Below are positions 1-12,088 of a DNA stretch of 64,000 nt, one piece after another. The notes under the pieces were generated by a model, which did no database searches, was not told the origin of the DNA, and saw only the letters and a list, made by a program, of their open reading frames with translations. Position 1 is the stretch's first letter. Each line of letters begins with the position of its first letter. Both the position numbers and the translations under genes were made by a program. The stretch comes from Arachis hypogaea (lineage: Eukaryota > Streptophyta > Magnoliopsida > Fabales > Fabaceae), in contig NC_092042.1 in assembly GCF_003086295.3 (NCBI RefSeq), forward strand, positions 42,021,419-42,085,418. The letters are read 5' to 3'.

Positions 1-2080
1 ATCACAGCAGCAGCCACAACCGCAATTTCAAACCACTTTTACAGTAACCACAACTACTCTAATCGCAACAAGAAATAATAGAAACTCAATTAAATAGCAA
101 ATAGCATCGCAAAACCTCAGCCACATATAACAGAACAGCAACTAAACGAGTTTCGGAGCAAGAACGACTTACTGTACCAACAAGAAACTAAGTACAATGC
201 AGCCACAGCTCCAGCGGTTAACTCTGGCAAGCTCCAATAGCGGCGGCTTCAACTAGCAGCAAAAAAACTCACTACGACAATATCATCAAACATATACGAC
301 TTAAGCAACGACCCTTACGGTAACAAGAATTTGAACGGACAAGGAAAGAAATCTGAAACAAGGCTAAAATTTACCAAGAAGGTGGCGGCTCTGACACTAG
401 GGAGAACAAAACCCGGCATAAACAAAGAACCCAAACTGGAGTGGGATGGGGTTTGGCAGCTGTAGGGGTGTCCTCTGGCGGCTGCAGCCGCGGTTTTTTG
501 GCGCAGTTCAGTGAGCAAAGCAGCACAATGGCAGTAAATTCCACCCCTGTCACCTTCTTTCCTCCGGCGACAAACTCCCGTAGCAAGGACGACCGAGCTC
601 CCCTCCAAGGATGGTGCATCTGAAGACGATGACATAAGGTGGTTGCAACAGCACTCAAGCTTCAATGATGACAGACCCAGCTTCGATGGCGGCAGCTCGC
701 AGACTCCACGAACGTTGACGACGATGCCAGCGCGGATCCTCAATGGCAGCGGCTTGGCAGTGAGCTGACGCAAAGAGCCAGCTATATTCGAGTAATTATG
801 TTGGAATTGAGTCATATAGCTTCTCACCTATTATAGCTAGGACCTTTTATGGCGGATATTGGTGCACAAACCCCTTTCTTTTATTGTTTTAGAGAAAGAG
901 AATTAATATATGATCTATTTGAAGCTGCGACAGGTATGAGAATGATACATAATTTTTTCCGTATCGGAGGAGTCGCGGCCGATCTATCTCATGGTTGGAT
1001 ATATAAATGTTTGGATTAAACAGATATCTATGTTTGGCAAAATTTTTAAAAAAGTGTTATAATATTCAAAGTTTTACTTTAGATAGAAAAAAAGAGGGGA
1101 TAAAAAATGGCTAATTAATCAAATAAAAGAACTATTTGTTTTACGGAACAGAAGATATGTCTTTCACATGACTTGTAGCAATCAAATGAAAGGCTTTCAA
1201 AAAAATACTCGTAGAATCGAGAATAAAGTTTTCTTACGTTTTTGTAAACGTGCGAGTTTGTTGAATTACACTATTCAAATTAATATTTATATGATAAATC
1301 AGTATTAATACTATTTATTCAATATAAATATTAGTTTTATTCAATATAAATACTCTTCTGCTCTTGCTCGCGTCTTCCTCTCTCTTTGGCGCCGCTCTCC
1401 CTCAGCTGGTCCTTTGACGGTGACGGCGACGGAGCTTCAACGATAACGATGCCTTTCTTTCTCCGACACAGCTGGGCGGCGACACGGCGGCGCGGCGAGG
1501 GACAACTCTCCTTCCTCTTCTCCCCTTTTTTCTTTCTTCCCTTCTTCTTCTCTATTTTCCCCCTTTCCCTTTTTTCTAATTTCTTTTTCTTTCTTATGGG
1601 TGTGTGTGTGTATATGGGAAGGGGATGGCAGTGGGTGAGTGGTGGTGAGGCAGTGGCTAGGTTAGGTTAGTGTATAATATAAAAAATTAAAATATAATTT
1701 AATCATTCAAAATTACTTTAAAAATATTACTTAATTATCAATTTACTTATTGATTTTTAATCGAGTATTCTAATTTAAAATTAAAGATAATATAATTTAT
1801 TTTCTTTGTTTATTAAAATTAAAGTATTAGATTCTGAAATTTCAATTATTTAAACTAAATCATATAAAATTCTTATTCTTTTACAACTGTTTAGTTGTAT
1901 AATTTAAATATAAAAAATTATTCAATAATTACGAGATTAAGTAAAATTTCTAATTTAATTATCAAAACTTGATTTAATTACTTTTAATAAAATAATTTTT
2001 AAAAATAAAATCTTTAATAAATAACTAAATTGAAATTAACTCATAATAATATTTTTCAAAAATTCTGGATCTTACATAGG
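1..2080. other. Unassigned sequence, no supportable gene
   Basis: The first 830 bases and 1380-1680 are relatively GC-rich with GGCGGC, CGGCG and CTTC-rich runs. The rest is AT-rich. Open frames here (for example 315-827 minus and 1386-1670 plus) are low-complexity translations of these runs and show no recognisable domain. A short GT microsatellite lies near 1598. The stretch ending near 2076 (GGATCTTACA) could be the end of a chromovirus-type LTR, because such LTRs often end this way, but no partner LTR is visible. It may be old transposon DNA; I cannot name it. Confidence 0.35.
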
Positions 2081-2097
2081 CGGCCCTGGTTGAAAAT

Positions 2098-2215
2098 CGG
2101 TCGCTAAATATTAGCGACCAACATCATTTGCTATTTTGAATTTAGCGACCAAAGTTTTAGGAAGAACTAGAATCGGTCGCTAAATCGGTTGCTATTTCGA
2201 TAATTTCTTGTAGTG
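2098..2215. mobile_element. Terminal segment of a CACTA (En/Spm-like) DNA transposon
   Basis: Read on the minus strand from 2215 inward, the sequence begins CACTACAAGAAATTATCG and is followed by subterminal repeats of GGTCGCTAA and TTAGCGACC (2099-2118, and again at 2132-2185). A CACTA terminus with dense short subterminal repeats is the hallmark of plant CACTA elements. The other terminus was not found in the window, so this is one end of an element extending leftward or a truncated remnant. The neighbouring DNA from 2216 on is copia sequence, suggesting the transposon went into, or was broken next to, an older retroelement. Confidence 0.6.
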
Positions 2216-2223
2216 ATTCATGT

Positions 2224-2790
2224 GCAGTGAGCAAGATAAGCCAATTGGTTCATTCTCCTCTGCTTGCTCACTGGAAAGCTGCTAAATGAGTTTTGAGATA
2301 CCTGCAAGGAACAAAAGAGCATGGACTTATGATTCACAGATGTAGTGATTATAGACTATATGGTTTTTTAGATTCAGACTAGGCTGGTGATCTTGAAGAT
2401 CACAAGTCTGTTTCTGGCTTTTGTGTATTTTTAAGCACTAATCTTATCTCTTAGTCATGTAAGAAACAACACACAATCATCAGATCTTACATAAAATCAG
2501 AACTTATAAACCTTGCATCATGTGAAGCTGAATTAGAATGGCTAAAAAGCACTTGCTCCTCGAACTCCAAATTTTTTTCAAGACAGCACCAACAATATTC
2601 TGTGATAACATGGGTACAATATTACTCACTGCAAATCTAGTCCTTCATGATCAAACCAAGCATTTTCAATTAGATGTACAATTGATTTAAAGACAAGATT
2701 TAGAAAAAGTCCCTACATGTAATCCATATCCTAGGCAGTGACCAAATTGTTGATGTTTTAACAAAACCAAACTATTTTCTATTTTTGCAA
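2224..2790 (+). pseudogene. Decayed Ty1/copia RNase H fragment
   Basis: Conceptual translation across stops and small shifts gives, in order, landmarks of the copia RNase H tail: SQLVHSPLLAHWKAAK, VLRYLQGTKEHGL, GFLDSD followed by AGD, HKSVSGFCVFL, an ISW-like site now a stop, SCEAELEWLKS, and finally the VLTKP-like end. The usual WxS site and the tryptophan after DSD have become TAG stops. No RT or integrase part lies upstream because the CACTA terminus cuts in at 2215. Possible copia 3' LTR sequence follows (2800-3000), but I could not define its ends. It is non-functional. Confidence 0.75.
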
Positions 2791-5700
2791 TCTGTTAATT
2801 ATAGTTGCAACACTCTATATAGAGTTCAGTAGTGTAGCAATATGTGTATAAAGTCACATTGTAAAACTACTTAAGACATTCAATTTTTTGCAATTTAGTT
2901 CCTCTCTGTTTCTATTCTTCATCATTCATTTTTTTCATAGCTTTCTTGTTCTTCAAGTAAACTCCTCAAAATCATATTAGTTACCAACATTTTTATACAC
3001 ATATATTTACTCAAAGTTTAGTCATCGGTAATAATTGAGTTTCTTGTAGTATATTATTAGTCGTTGTTAGAGTACATAATGTTTTATTTTTGGTTTTGAC
3101 GATTTTTACGTGCTTTAATTTTCCTAAGCACCACATTCCACATATATATATATAACATACCTTTTACATTTCTTTCTTTCTTTCTTTTTTTATTTTTTCC
3201 ATTCAAAGCCATGCATAATTTATTGTAATATGGCATTAATATGAACGATTTCTTTATTTTGAAAACAAAACAAGTAACAATGATGAAACGCAAGATTGCT
3301 TTTGTTCACACTCTAGACTAATAAAGCTAGCTAGAACAAGATTTGCTGTAATCATTTTTATATTTCAAAACTATTTTGGGTAAGCTTTTCTTGATGCTAG
3401 AGCTAGTCCTTATTCAAATCTCGTTAGTTAATGTTGTCTTGCTTTTTCTTGTTAATGCTGCTGCTGCTGCTATGATGACTAGCTAAACACATCATTTGAT
3501 TTGATTATATATTATATAAATAAAAAAATAAAAATATTTAATAACAAAAAAAATTAGTTAAAAAACAGCCAAAAATTATTTTATTTAATATTTATTAATT
3601 ATTATTAAAATTAATGAATTTTAAATAAAATAAATTTAAACTTTTTTTTATCTCAGCTAACACCGAAAGAAATTATATATATAATTAAGGGTCTGTTTCT
3701 CCAACATCAAATGAGATTAAAGACACACCGCGTATGTATGCCACCTACTCGTAGAAAAAGCAAAGCCAAAATATAATATAGTGTATTAGTCGTATATTAT
3801 ACTGAAAGCATATATATAGTAGCTAGGCAATATTGTTAAAATAAGTGAATGTTCAGAAAAGAATATTGTAATAATCAGCTTTGGAAATAAATTAATAGCA
3901 ACCGTTGCAGTAGCATGTCACTTCTTGTAACATGCTTCATACTTTACTCAGCCGCTTTATTTCTCTGTTGATGATCCTAATTTAATACATATGCTTCACT
4001 TATACACATGATTTAAAGACATAGTTAACTAATATTTATTCCTATAAGGTCATTGTTTCCTTTTTATCCCGTTCAGCTGTCTCACCATCAAATTCATATG
4101 TTAACTTATTATTGTTGTATTATTTCTCTATTTGCACTTATGTCAGGCCAATCTTTAATTAATAGTGCTACATGAACAACTATTTTTTTTTTCTTTGTCA
4201 ACTATTGAACAATCAAGATTTGAAAGGTTTAAAAAGATTTTTTATTTATATTAAAATTTAATTAATTTTAATACATCTTTGATATAAAATAATTTTACAC
4301 GTACATCTAATAATTATATAATATCATATTAATATAAACAACTATTTTTTATATTGACAATATAAAATATCATCCAAAACAATGAACGTAATTAGATAAT
4401 TAATCGTATAAAAGATTTTATTATTTTAGTGCATTAAAATTAATCTAACTAAATTATTGACCTAATTTGCATCACTTATGAAAGCATAAAAACTTAGTAA
4501 GCCTTAATTGCATAATAGTTGTACAAAAAGAGTTATTTATGTAGCATATAATTGAATCCTTGACAAATCGACTTGCTCATGCAAATATGGCAATTCACAA
4601 CACGTTTAACTTGGAACTCTTAAGCCATAATATTGGCGAAAGTTATAAGAGCTTTATTTACCTAAACCATATATTTGGAGGAGTTCCAAACCGAAATGAA
4701 ACCACAATATTAGTAGCTTTGCCACAGAATAATTTTTAATTCGTTCGACTGATATTAAACCACTTAATGTTTATTATAAAATCACTAATTAAGAATACTA
4801 AATAGTAACTTTTAATATTTTTCGATAAATATAATATTTTTAACATATTAAAAATATAAAAAATTTAATTTTCCAAAAAATATTTTTCTACAAAAATAAT
4901 ATTTACATATCAAAATCACGATCAAAATTAACCACCATATATTTGTATATAAATATATATACAGTTTAATTTATTTTACAAAAATAGTATTTGTGACTGA
5001 TTTTAGTGTATACGCATATATCATAATTGATTTTTCTATATATATGTTTTGTTAACCAAACCCCAATTTAAGTTTAAATGGACTTTTACTCTGCCTTTCC
5101 CAAGGTAAAATTGAGTAATGTTAGATAACCAAAACATTATAGACAATAAATAAAAATATATGATCATTAATATTTGTACTAATAAGAGAGTGTAAATCAC
5201 CCTTTTAATTTAATTAATACAATTAATTTCTTTCTATAATTATCTTCTCTCATTAATTACACCAAAATCAATTTTAAATTTAATATGAGCCAAATCTCAA
5301 AAAATTCTATTTCATTATATATTCATAATTTTATAATTTTTTCTCAAATAAAAATTTTAAATTCTAGTATTTTTAATCTTAAAAGAACTCAAATTACCTC
5401 AATACATTTATAATAAATAAAGGCAACTTAAATTTGATTAGTCTCTATTTATTAAAAATAAAAAAACATCCAAAATTATTAGTTTTTGACTTACAAAATA
5501 AAATAATAAATAATAAATTAATACTAATTTATTGATTATAAAAATTATGTGTTTAAAATTATAGATATTATACATATAAAATTATGGATGTTAAATTAGA
5601 AAATTTTAACAACTACTATACAACTTATATTTTACATAGAGACTATCATTAGAAAATAAAAAATAAAAAATAAACAAAAATAAAAAAATAAATTTTTAAA

Positions 5701-6740
5701 ATAATTATTGACTCATCATATTAAAATTAATAAATAAGCATACATATAAATATTAAATAAAAAATATTAAACTAATTAAAATTATAATCCATTTGTAGTG
5801 CACATATAAGATAATTTGAAGAATACAATAAGAGACATAATTTAAAATATGGTAATATTAATTATAAAAATTTATTAATTATGGACATCATATATATGAA
5901 ATTATGAATGTTATGAGTACGAAATTATGTATGTTATTAATATAAAATTATGGATATTATGGATTATTTATGAAATAACTAAAAAAATGATATGTGTATG
6001 AATGTAATAACTAATAAATATTAATTTAATTTTTTGATGTTAATTACATGTAATTATGGATATTATGTGTATTTATGAATGGCATAATTACGAACCTACA
6101 TATGATATCTCATACCTCATCATTTCTGTTGTGGTTTTTCATATTCTAAGAAATTAGTTGACTATGAACAACTTTGTTGAGTGAATCGGTCTGTTGTTCG
6201 AAGAGTTAGGGATATGTTATTATAATTAATATGATTAGTATGTGAAAGCCATTAAGAGAGTGAAATAAACAAAAATCAAAATGTAACTAGCTTATTTAAA
6301 TAAAGTCAATTTAAGAAAGTTTTGGATAGTTATGGTTGAAATATTTTGGTTCTCAAACTTTTTTCGGTAAAATTTATGTATTTCCCATTAAGACAGAACA
6401 AAGAAAGTGTAGCTTCGTCATTAAGTCACATTTATTATTGGTCCATTTGCCAAAATTAATTTTTAAAAGTATCTTATTAAAATTGGCTTGTGAAAGATAA
6501 TTTTTTAAAAGTTTTGACAATTATGTTTGCTAAATCAAATTAGATTTTTTTTAATATGTCATTACAACAATATCAACAAAGCCTTGTTTCGTTAGATGGG
6601 GTCAACTACATGGATCAAACGATGTCGTTGAACTCTATTATAAATCCGTTAAATTAGCGAATAATTAGTCGACAAGTTAACTTTTAATAAAGAAAATTAG
6701 AAATGTGAATATTATATTATATTAGAAAAGAACTCATTAA
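2791..6740. other. AT-rich noncoding stretch without recognisable features
   Basis: About 4 kb of very AT-rich DNA with short simple repeats: AT near 3142, TTTC near 3170-3190, poly-A/T runs throughout. No open frame has domain content. At 3043-3053 a TTTCTTGTAGTA end preceded by a GACTAAACT-like stretch resembles a second, degraded CACTA terminus, but one base of the terminal pentamer differs. Nothing else could be supported. Confidence 0.4.
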
Positions 6741-8264
6741 AACAAGAATTTTGACACTAATTTCAAAGAATTTGGCTCAAAATTGGACCGAACAGACCGA
6801 ACTAATTGAACCGGACCTAAAATGGACCCAAGGCCCAACTCAGCCCAAACCCCTTTAATGAACCCAGCCTCCCCCTTCCTTCTTCCTCTTCATTCATGCT
6901 GCATAACAAGAGGAGAAGGGGAAAAGCTTTCAAACCCTAACACCACCTTCAAGCTACCATATCTTGCTAATCCGAGCTCCAATTGCTGCACCGTTCACGG
7001 CCACACGTCCACGGCGTCGAGCTCTACGAATTCATCAGAATAATTTTATTGATAAGCCACAATCTCACCTCAGTTTCTCTACCCCTTTGATTTTCGAAAA
7101 TTGTGAGTCTCTATGTTGAGATTTTGTCAATTTTGGTATTCTAGGTTCGATTTAGCTTGCGGAACTTATCGGGCTTAGGTTGTTTTGTCTGTGGGTGCGG
7201 TAAGGATCACTAACCCTAGTTAATTTCTTGATTTAGTATGTTAGATATTGAATTTGGGTGTATATGTGTTATATATATGAATTAGGTTTGTGCATATGTA
7301 ATTCGAGCTTGAGTTGAGAACATTGGGATCTTGGTGGAGTTTGTGAGACTTTGCCTTGGAGACTTTGAACTTTGAGAATTATTTTTGGTGCCTTGGGGGT
7401 GTCTTGGTAAATACGTGGAAATTGGCCAATGTATGGTTTATGTTTCTCGTATTTAACATATAATGTCTTATGAAAACTTAGGCTAGATAACCATAGGATA
7501 TGTTGGAATGATTATGTAGAATGGATGCTTAGTATTAATGGCATTGATTGATGATATAAGTGAATTATGTGTTGGTGATCATGGTTATAGTGAAAATATA
7601 TACTATTGGGTGAGTTAGACAATGTTTAACAAGTTGGTGTTATTGATTATATATGTATGATAGAATGTTGATTACTTTATCAATGAAAGTTAGGAACTTA
7701 AGGTGTGAATTGAGTAAAACTAAAGCATGATGGGTTGTGATATGATAAGTGGATGGTAATGTTGTATTGGAAAGCTATGATATGTGTTTGTGTTGAATAT
7801 ATGTATAGGAGGTGGGAATTGAGTTTGATTTTAATGAAATTGAGGATTTGAGCTTGGGGAAAATTAGCTTTTGGCCAAACTTTGGTGAGTCATAACTCAT
7901 CTTTTGGACTCCTAAATTGTTTTAAACTTGCTTTATATGAAAATTGGCTCCGTGAAGTTTACACCATTCGAAGAATGGATGAAAAATATTTTAAAACGAA
8001 AAAGTTATGCGCGTCGGAAGTTTGGAGTTTAAAATGATAAATCTGTAGATTTCAGACTTAGCCAATTTTTTGGCTAAAAACCCTTGCATGCGTACGTATA
8101 CACCCTTCTACGCATTGATTATATTCTGTTTGGTACCTATGCATACGCATATATGTGCTTGCGTACGCATAGTACCTAGAAAATGGTTTTCGCGTACGCA
8201 TACAGGGGCCATACGGCATGCATTCTATTCTGTCCAGCGCACATTCATATGTGGACAGGTGCAT
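6741..8264. other. Unclassified repeat K, left part
   Basis: A stretch with pyrimidine-rich AACCC and CCTAA words (6780-7020), then a moderately AT-rich region with no coding capacity, then a cluster of GCGTACGCAT-type motifs (8086-8222). Texture and motif cluster resemble LTR or untranslated leader DNA of a legume gypsy element, but no paired LTR, PBS or PPT was found. It continues at 9922 because the cluster resumes on the far side of solo LTR J. Classification is inference only. Confidence 0.35.
8086..8222. repeat. GCGTACGCAT palindrome cluster in repeat K
   Basis: At least five imperfect copies of the self-complementary word (A/T)GCGTACGC(A/T) or its CpG-decayed form ATACGCAT occur in 137 bp, and more at 9922-9990. 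The cluster was later split by the insertion of LTR J, whose duplicated target TGCAT lies inside one motif. Confidence 0.6.
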
Positions 8265-9921
8265 TGATTTGCGGATAATTTATACGCTTTTTGGCATTGT
8301 TTTTAGGTAGTTTTTAGTAAATTTAAGCTACTTTTAGGGATGTTTTCATTAGTTTTATGTTAAATTCAAATTTCTGGACTTTACTATGAGTTTGTGTGTT
8401 TTTCTGTGATTTCAGGTAATTTCTGGCTGAAATTGAGGGACTTGAGCAAAACTCTGAAAAAGGCTGACAAAAGGACTGCTGATGCTGTTGGAATCTGACC
8501 TCCCTGCACTCGAAATGGATTTTCTGGAGCTACAGAACTTCAATTAGCGCGCTCTTAATGGCGTTGGAAAGTAGACATCCAGAGCTTTCCAGAAATATAT
8601 AATAGTCCATACTTTATTCAGAAATTGACGACGTAACTTGGCGTTGAACGCCAAGTATATGCTGCTGTCTGGAGTTAAACGCCAGAAAAACGTCATGATC
8701 CAGAGTTGAACGCCCAAAACACGTTATAACTTGGAGTTCAACTCCAAGAAAAGCCTCAGCTCGTGGATAGATCAAGCTCAGCCCAAGCATACACCAAGTG
8801 GGCCCCAGAAGTGGATTTATGCATCAGTTACTTACTCATGTAAACCCTAGTAGCTAGTCTAGTATAAATAGGATAAGTTACTATTGTATTGGACATCTTT
8901 TGACAGTTTAATCTTTGACTGTTTAGTTTTTGATAATTCGGTCCTTTGATCACTCAGGGAGCTGGCCATTCGGCCATGCCTAAACCTTTTACTTATGTAT
9001 TTTCAACAGTGGAGTTTCTGCATACCATAGATTAAGGGTGTGGAGCTCTGCTGTACCTCAAGTTTCAATACAATTATTATTACTTTCTATTCAATTCTCT
9101 TCTATTCTTATTCCAAGATATACGTTACACTTAACTCTGATGAATGTGATGATCCGTGACACTCATCATCATTCTCACCTATGAACGTGCGTGACTGACA
9201 ACCACTTCTGTTCTACTCTAGGCCGGGCACATATCTCTTAGATTCTCCAACAGAATCTTCGTGGTATAAGCTAGATAGATGGCGGCATTCATGAGGATCC
9301 GGAAAGTCTAAACCTTGTCTATGGTATTCCGAGTAGGATTCTGGGATTGAATGACTGTGACGAGCTTCAAACTCCTGAAGGCTGGGCGTGATGACAAGCG
9401 CAAAAGAATCAAGGGATTCTATTCCAACCTGATTGAGAACCGACAGATGATTAGCCGTGCTGTGACAGAGCATAGGAACATTTTCACTGAGAGGATGGGA
9501 TGTAGCCATTGACAACGGTGATTCCCTACATACAGCTTGCCATGGAAAGGAGTAGGAAGGATTGGATGAATGTAATAGGAAAGTAGAGATTCAAGAGGAG
9601 CACAGCATCTCCATACACTTATCTGAAATTCTCACTATTAATTTACATAAGTATTTCTATCCCTTTTATTTTCTTTTTATTAATTAATTTTTGAACTCAT
9701 CATAAACTATTTAATCTGCCTAACTGAGATTTACAAGGTGACCATAGCTTGCTTCATACCAACAATCTCTGTGGGATCGACCCTTACTCACGTAAGGTAT
9801 TACTTGGATGACCCAGTACACTTGCTGGTTATGTTGAACGTAGTTGTGATCACATATGCCAAAGAACCATTAAATAAATCTCATGCAAATACAAAGAGGG
9901 CAATCACAATTTCGTCCACCA
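8265..9921 (+). mobile_element. Solo LTR J (B/Athila-like family)
   Basis: A single LTR starting TGATTTGCGG and ending GTCCACCA, flanked on both sides by the 5-bp target duplication TGCAT (8260-8264 and 9922-9926). It closely matches the 1716-bp LTRs of element B. It has the same palindrome group (8637-8750), a TATAAATA box at 8863-8870, the same CATCATCATT region and the same 3' end. No internal sequence is present, so it is the product of LTR-LTR recombination. The antisense open frame at 9213-9515 is a shadow of conserved LTR sequence. Confidence 0.92.
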
Positions 9922-10319
9922 TGCATGCGTACGCAAATTGTCCCAAAAGAGGTCAAGGTGTACGCATACATATGTATGCGTACGCATACCCCTATTTTTC
10001 AGCAAATAGATATTTTGTGTTTTAAAGCCAATTTTGACCCTCAAAGCCTCCATTTTCACTCTTTTAGCCCCAGATCTTAGTAGTAACTGTAGTAGTAAGT
10101 TGAAGTTAGGAAATAGAAGTAACTTGGAGATGAAGTAAAAGCTGAAAATAATGAGATTCAGAATGATTGTATGTGGCTGGAATGGTCGAGATATGTGTGT
10201 GGCCGAGATGGTCGAGATGGCAAGGTCTGGGTGTGATCCCGCTTGCGTGTTAACTTAAAAATGTGTTCGGATGGCAAGTTGAGGACGGAAGTTCCCTCTC
10301 TTGTCGTGATGTGGATGTG
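9922..10319. other. Repeat K, right part
   Basis: This continues the sequence interrupted by J: more GCGTACGCAT motifs (9922-9990) and then noncoding DNA with repeated GAGATGG and TCGAGAT words near 10185-10225. No coding features. Confidence 0.35.
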
Positions 10320-10490
10320 GAGAAGGTGGAAAGGCACTCACCTTCGTATTGTTTCCCCCACTTTCTTCTCTGGTTGCAAGGTGGAAAAGCACGCTCCTTC
10401 GAACTGGAAAGCCACTCTCCTTCATTTATCCTCCGGGAGAAGGTAGAAAGGCACACTCCTTCGATGTGGAAAGGCACTCTCCTTCGTTTA
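10320..10490. repeat. Minisatellite with GGAAAGGCACTCTCCTTCG core
   Basis: About five imperfect units of roughly 25-35 bp share the core GGAAAGGCACTCTCCTTCG. Each unit is itself partly palindromic (AAGG...CCTT). The array stops four bases before the 3' LTR of element G, so G was inserted beside it. Overlapping open frames on both strands here are repeat artefacts. Confidence 0.6.
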
Positions 10491-10494
10491 TGAT

Positions 10495-12052
10495 TGATGA
10501 ACGGATTTTTGTATGGTCTAGAATTCACAAATATATTCTCGTTGAAAGTATAGCTTCTAAACCAACAATAATCCTTTCATACAAAAATTTGGTTGTCACA
10601 AGTAACAAATCCCTTAAAAATAATAACCGAAGTATTCAAATCTCGGGTCCTCTCTCAAAGGAATTGCAGGGAAGAGTTCTTATAATTGGTTATGTAAAGG
10701 TATATTTTGGGATTTTTGAAATAAGAAACAAGAAATATAAATTGCAAAGGAGATCAAATGACAAAAAGAGGTCTTGGCAAGGTTTGGTGGTCAAGGATCT
10801 CTATCCTTATCATTAACCACAACATGATAATTGCAACGATCAATCCCATTAAATCATCCTCTAACATAGTAAAGGAAAGTCAAATGAGATATATCAATCC
10901 AAGTCCATAAGTCCTAGCTTTCCACTAATTCAATTAGTGAGAACTAGAGTTAATGGCTCCAATCATCAATTACTTGGACATTAATAACTCAAGAGTTCCT
11001 AAGTTACCATCCCAAACCAAGAACATAAAAGTCTAAATTAAAATCCTCCCAAGCATTTTATCAACCACTTGGAAGGCACAAAATAAAAACATAGGAAATT
11101 AATAAGAGAATATTAAATCTAAACAACCAATTGTAAATATAAATAAGGACAATTGAAAGAAGAAGAAAGAAACATAAAATACCTCAAGTTTTATTAATAA
11201 GAAATTGAATCTAACATGAAGAGTTCATTAACTAAATTATCAAAATAAAGTAATCAACAAGGAAAATAAATAAACTATAATTTTTGAACAAATAAAAGTA
11301 GAAGAGAAACTAAATCAAAGGAACATTGAACCTGGATTTGAGAAGAAATAAACCTAAAATTAAGAGAAGCCCTAAAACCTAGAGAGAGGAGAGAGCCTCT
11401 CTCTCAAGAAAACTACATCTAAAACCTAAACTTATGTGAAAGAGTAGTATACCCCTCATTTCTCCACTCTGCAGCCTCTAATATGTGTTTTCTGGGACAA
11501 AAATTGGGTCAAAAATAGCCCATAAATCGCTGGGGGAGATTTCTGATACGTACTGTACGTGCTTGTCTGCCGCACTATCCACGCGTACACGTGCTTTGCG
11601 CGTGCGCGTCACCTTACAGCAAGGCAACTATGATGAATTTAATATCATTTCAAAGCCCTGCATGTTAGCTTTCCAACACAACTGAAACCGCTTCATTTGG
11701 ATCTCTGTAGCTCAAGTTATGGTCAACTAAGTACGAAGAGGTCAGGCTTGACAGTTTAGCAATTCCTTCAATTTCTTGTATTCCTTCCACTTTTATATGC
11801 TTCCTTTCCATCCTCTAAGCCATTGCTGCCCTGTAATCCCTGAAAATATTTAACACACATATCACGGTATCGAATGGTAATAAGAGATGATTAAAATTAG
11901 CAAAATTTAAAGTCAAAAAAGCATGTTTTCAATCATAGCACAAAATTAGGAAGGAAAATGTAAAACATGCGATTTCTATGAATAAGTGTGAGAATAATTG
12001 GTAAAATCTACTGACTTAAGCACAAGATAAACCGTAAAATAGTGGTTTATCA
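10495..12052 (-). mobile_element. Element G, 3' LTR
   Basis: This 1558-bp LTR is oriented to the minus strand: the plus-strand left edge is TGATGAACGG and the right edge is GGTTTATCA. Directly right of it on the minus strand lies GTGTGGGGAGAT, a polypurine tract, which marks this copy as the 3' LTR. A second copy of the same LTR is split at 28323-28479 and 56863-57805. The left target flank is ATGAT (10490-10494); the right flank is beyond the window. It contains a CpG-rich patch with an ACGCGTACAC core (11578-11615). Confidence 0.85.
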
Positions 12053-12074
12053 ATCTCCCCACACTTAAATATTA

Positions 12075-12088
12075 GTATGTCCTCATGC
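12075..12088 (-). promoter_or_regulatory. Pre-LTR hairpin with AGGA loop, element G
   Basis: On the minus (sense) strand a stem of GCATG and CATAC, with one mismatch, encloses the loop AGGA. It is followed by TTTAAGTGTGGGGAGAT and then the 3' LTR. The same arrangement occurs in C, B and A. Its function is unknown; its place beside the polypurine tract could mean a role in plus-strand priming or genome folding. Confidence 0.5.

Noticed and set aside
315..827. 170-codon minus-strand ORF and nested frames near the window start
   Set aside because: Composition-driven (A, S, L, R rich), no recognisable domain, and no clear gene structure around it.
3039..3055. Second CACTA terminus
   Set aside because: It reads TACTACAAGAAAC rather than CACTACAAGAAA, and subterminal repeats are weak; too little to call.
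8058..8267. ORFs on both strands at the GCGTACGCAT cluster
   Set aside because: Self-complementary repeats produce matching frames on both strands; no protein features.
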